Positions 51,060 to 53,179 of a DNA stretch of 53,179 nt are shown one piece after another. How positions within the stretch are numbered: the first letter of the stretch is position 1; every line of letters starts with the position of its first letter. The translations under genes were made by a program, and so were the position numbers. Under the pieces are notes generated by a model. The model saw only the letters and a list, made by a program, of their open reading frames with translations. It made no database searches and had not been told where the DNA came from. This DNA is from Eubacteriaceae bacterium (GTDB lineage Bacteria > Bacillota > Clostridia > Eubacteriales > Anaerofustaceae), in assembly GCA_009782875.1 (NCBI GenBank), contig WRIE01000014.1:1-53179 (forward strand). Reading direction: 5' to 3'.

Positions 51060-51587
51060 ATGCAAAACAACAACAGCATAATAAAGAAAATTTTCGGAAT
51101 TACTGACAAACTTGCTGGAGCCTGCTTTTTCTTTGTAATGGCATTGGTGCTGTCCAATATCATTCTTCGGAATTTTTTCAGGTTTCCAATTACAGGAACG
51201 CTTGATATGGTAGGTTTGTTTACTGCGACAGGATTAGGTCTTGCGTTGGCTAACTGCGAGATGAATAATGGCAACATCGCGATGGACATCGTGGTGGAAA
51301 AGCTGTCCATAAGGGCACAGAAAGTTATTGAATCGGTGTTATATGTGATATCCTTGGGTTTTTGGGTAATAGTAGCCTGGAGGGTATTCATTTTCGCAAA
51401 CACATCCTATATCAATGGGCGGGTTACCCCCACTGCATCAATACCGATTTACCCTTTTATCTTTTTATTAGGATTTAATATATTATGTCTTTGCGTAGCA
51501 TTGGGGTACAAGCTTTTCTTCGCTGTCAAAGATGCTTCGGCGGCAACCCAAGAATCCGAGGATGGGGAAGAGGGGGGGAGCGAATGA
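51060..51587 (+). CDS. dctQ: TRAP transporter small permease (DctQ family)
   Basis: 175 residues with four predicted membrane helices. The conserved FRFPITGTLDMVGLF pattern (usually F-x-x-P-x-x-x-x-E-E/D) follows helix 1. It joins DctM to form the Na+-driven secondary transporter. GGAG near 51048 precedes the ATG. The 106-base gap after dctP contains a G+C-rich hairpin (about 51005-51043), perhaps setting the ratio of binding protein to permease. The acidic tail overlaps the next start. Confidence 0.88.
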   Translation: MQNNNSIIKKIFGITDKLAGACFFFVMALVLSNIILRNFFRFPITGTLDMVGLFTATGLGLALANCEMNNGNIAMDIVVEKLSIRAQKVIESVLYVISLGFWVIVAWRVFIFANTSYINGRVTPTASIPIYPFIFLLGFNILCLCVALGYKLFFAVKDASAATQESEDGEEGGSE

Positions 51588-52894
51588 GTCCAGTAGCCAT
51601 TGGGTTTATAGGCATAGCAGCATTCTTTGTTTTGCTGTCATTAAAAAAACCTGTCGCTTTTGCGATGGCGTTGGTTGGTTTTTTAGGATTCTGCTCTTTG
51701 ACGTCATTTAGTTCTGGTTTATATATGGTAGCGACCGAAATGTACAGCAACTTTACCTCTTACTCGCTGAGTGTGATCCCAATGTTTGTCTGGATGGGGT
51801 ATTTAGCGCTGCATTCGGGAATAGGGTCGGATCTTTACACTTTTGCATACAAGATGATAGGGCATTGGCCGGGCGGGCTAGCCGTCGCGACGCAACTGGC
51901 GTGCGGGCTGTTTGGCGCAGTATGCGGCTCGAATACCGCCACAGCTGCTACTATGGGGGCTATCGCCTTGCCGGAGATGAGGAAATACAAATACGGCGAC
52001 TCCTTGTCTACCGCCAGCATTGCGGCCGGCGGGGTTTTGGGGATGCTTGTCCCTCCAAGCGTTATATTTATTGTCTATGGAACAGCTACAGAGCAATCGA
52101 TCGGGCAATTGTTTATGGCGGGGATCATTCCGGGAATTATGCTTATGCTTCTCTTCATTGTAGCAATCCTATATGTAACCTCCAAAAACCCTGCTCTAGG
52201 GCCAAAAGGCCCTAGAGCCAGCTGGAAAGAGCGGTTCAACGCCTTAGGCAAAGGGCTTGGGGAAACGCTTGCGATTTTTGCTTTCTCCATAGGCGGGCTG
52301 ACTTTGGGATGGTTTACACCAACGGAGGCGGGAGCGGTTGGTGTAGGCGGGGTGTTGGCAGTTTCGGTCCTGCGCAAGAGAATGGATTGGAATAAACTAG
52401 TGTCTTCTCTTAAGGACACTACAAAAACTTCTGCTATGATAATGTTGATCATTGCTGGCGCGATGATGTTTGGGCGGTTTATGGCAGTTTCCAGGCTGCC
52501 GTTTGAGCTGGCGAGTTGGGCAAGTTCGCTTCCATTGCCGAGATCTGCCGTCATGTGGGTTATTATCCTGATCTACTTGATATTAGGCATCCCAATAGAC
52601 GGTTTGGCAATGATTTTGCTTACAATACCTATTTTCTATCCTGTCGTTGTTGACACTTTGGGCTATGACCCGCTTTGGTTCGGTGTCATTATTGTCATGG
52701 TTGTCGCTTTGGCAGAAGCCACGCCGCCAGTAGGGATGAATTTCTTTGTCATCAAAGGGGTCGCGCTAGACATTCCCTTAGAGACAATTTTTAAAGGAAT
52801 ATGGCCTTTCTTGAATTGTATTTTGATACTGATCGCTATCATTATGGCTTTCCCCCAAGTCGCAACCTTTTTGCCAAACCTAATGGTTAGATAG
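51584..52894 (+). CDS. dctM: TRAP transporter large permease (DctM family)
   Basis: 436 residues with about 12 membrane segments, the main transport subunit. Typical strings are SVIPMFVWMGYLALHSG, GAVCGSNTATAATMGAIALP, GILGMLVPPSVIFIVYG-like text (here GVLGMLVPPSVIFIVYG) and TPTEAGAVG. The ATG at 51584 overlaps the dctQ stop (ATGA) and has AGGGGGGGAG upstream; a longer frame from 51485 lies inside dctQ and is not used. It is followed by a strong terminator. Confidence 0.93.
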   Translation: MSPVAIGFIGIAAFFVLLSLKKPVAFAMALVGFLGFCSLTSFSSGLYMVATEMYSNFTSYSLSVIPMFVWMGYLALHSGIGSDLYTFAYKMIGHWPGGLAVATQLACGLFGAVCGSNTATAATMGAIALPEMRKYKYGDSLSTASIAAGGVLGMLVPPSVIFIVYGTATEQSIGQLFMAGIIPGIMLMLLFIVAILYVTSKNPALGPKGPRASWKERFNALGKGLGETLAIFAFSIGGLTLGWFTPTEAGAVGVGGVLAVSVLRKRMDWNKLVSSLKDTTKTSAMIMLIIAGAMMFGRFMAVSRLPFELASWASSLPLPRSAVMWVIILIYLILGIPIDGLAMILLTIPIFYPVVVDTLGYDPLWFGVIIVMVVALAEATPPVGMNFFVIKGVALDIPLETIFKGIWPFLNCILILIAIIMAFPQVATFLPNLMVR

Positions 52895-53014
52895 AACCAA
52901 CTTGGGAAAATGGAAATACTTGATAGGCTGGATTTGATGGTATTAAGCACGGCTTGCGCCAGTAAAGGCTAGCAGAAACCATGACCAGCTCCTGTCAGCT
53001 ATTAGAAAACGTTT
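52895..53014. other. Short 3' region after dctM
   Basis: No gene. It leads to the operon terminator. Confidence 0.4.
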
Positions 53015-53043
53015 GGGCGGACTTGGTCCGCCCTCTTTTTTTT
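53015..53043 (+). terminator. Terminator of the TRAP operon
   Basis: GGGCGGAC (53015-53022), loop TTG, GTCCGCCC (53026-53033), then TCTTTTTTTT. Confidence 0.92.
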
Positions 53044-53059
53044 GCCCTAGGCTTTAGCC

Positions 53060-53118
53060 TGTTGATGGCATGGGGCACTTTGCATCGAATCGATGCGAAG
53101 TGTCAAATGCCATCAACA
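53060..53118. repeat. Long imperfect palindrome, 29-bp arms
   Basis: TGTTGATGGCAT (53060-53071) to TCGA (53085-53088) pairs with the complementary arm 53090-53118, about 25 of 29 positions matching, with a single base at the centre. It could form an almost loopless cruciform or RNA hairpin. It lies between the TRAP terminator and a leftward terminator. Confidence 0.8.
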
Positions 53119-53142
53119 AAAAACCACCCGCTATGCGGGTGG
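53118..53142 (-). terminator. Terminator for a leftward gene beyond the window
   Basis: CCACCCGC (53124-53131) pairs with GCGGGTGG (53135-53142). The A run at 53118-53123 gives TTTTTT on the minus strand. Confidence 0.8.
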
Positions 53143-53179
53143 GAGTCAAAAAGTTATACAATTGGGCCGCCTTTCATGT

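Noticed and set aside
1-53179. CRISPR array or cas genes
   Set aside because: No regularly spaced direct repeats with unique spacers and no Cas-like protein were seen anywhere in the window.
1-53179. tRNA or rRNA genes
   Set aside because: I found no TTCGAATCC-type T arm with matching stems and no conserved rRNA blocks; a tRNA scan would be needed to be certain.

Overview
The window looks like a chromosomal segment from an anaerobic, moderately AT-rich Firmicute of the Clostridia type. The evidence is AGGAGG-type ribosome binding sites, a long (about 270 nt) Gram-positive SRP RNA, a T-box leader, a lysine riboswitch, a CvpA/DUF951 gene pair, and several corrinoid-methyltransferase-like URO-D proteins. 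I cannot name the genus from the sequence.

Layout. 1-3.5 kb: the end of an IS5-type element, a decayed ABC exporter and a lipoprotein. 3.5-9.9 kb: the replication origin, with dnaA and dnaN and DnaA-box clusters on both sides of dnaA, flanked by two URO-D-family genes that each sit beside a tiny unannotated ORF. 10.4-14.1 kb: a lone 1207-residue protein combining a calcineurin-like phosphoesterase, a nucleoside-phosphorylase-like domain, an NB-ARC STAND ATPase and kinesin-light-chain-type TPRs. It is the best candidate for a little-described (probably antiphage) system. 14.2-16.8 kb: nitroreductase, DegV protein and SRP RNA. 17-21.6 kb: a str operon (L7Ae-like, rpsL, rpsG, fusA, tuf). 21.8-28.8 kb: alpha/beta hydrolase, cvpA, DUF951, DUF2284, a lipoprotein, and a DNA adenine methylase translationally linked to a C26 amidotransferase. 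28.9-31.9 kb: lysine-riboswitch-controlled asd-dapA-dapB.

32-44.2 kb is a decay zone. It holds a small repeat protein overlapping an HTH ORF with no normal start codon, a truncated flotillin-like gene beside an IS256-family element, two broken DUF4143 ATPases, a broken membrane protein, a third URO-D protein, a nitroreductase, an intact AAA/PD-(D/E)XK protein, and a helicase-associated gene split by two -1 frame changes. 44.4-47.3 kb: an orphan DNA methyltransferase, a pilin-like surface protein, and an unexplained region with its own promoter and terminator. 47.8-49.4 kb: a zinc/manganese-type ABC importer lacking its binding protein. 49.5-53 kb: a T-box-controlled TRAP transporter (dctP-dctQ-dctM). 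The window ends in a long palindrome and a terminator facing left.

Most housekeeping genes right of dnaA lie on the plus strand, as expected for a replichore leaving this origin. Accessory genes lie on both strands, and most of the broken genes are among them.
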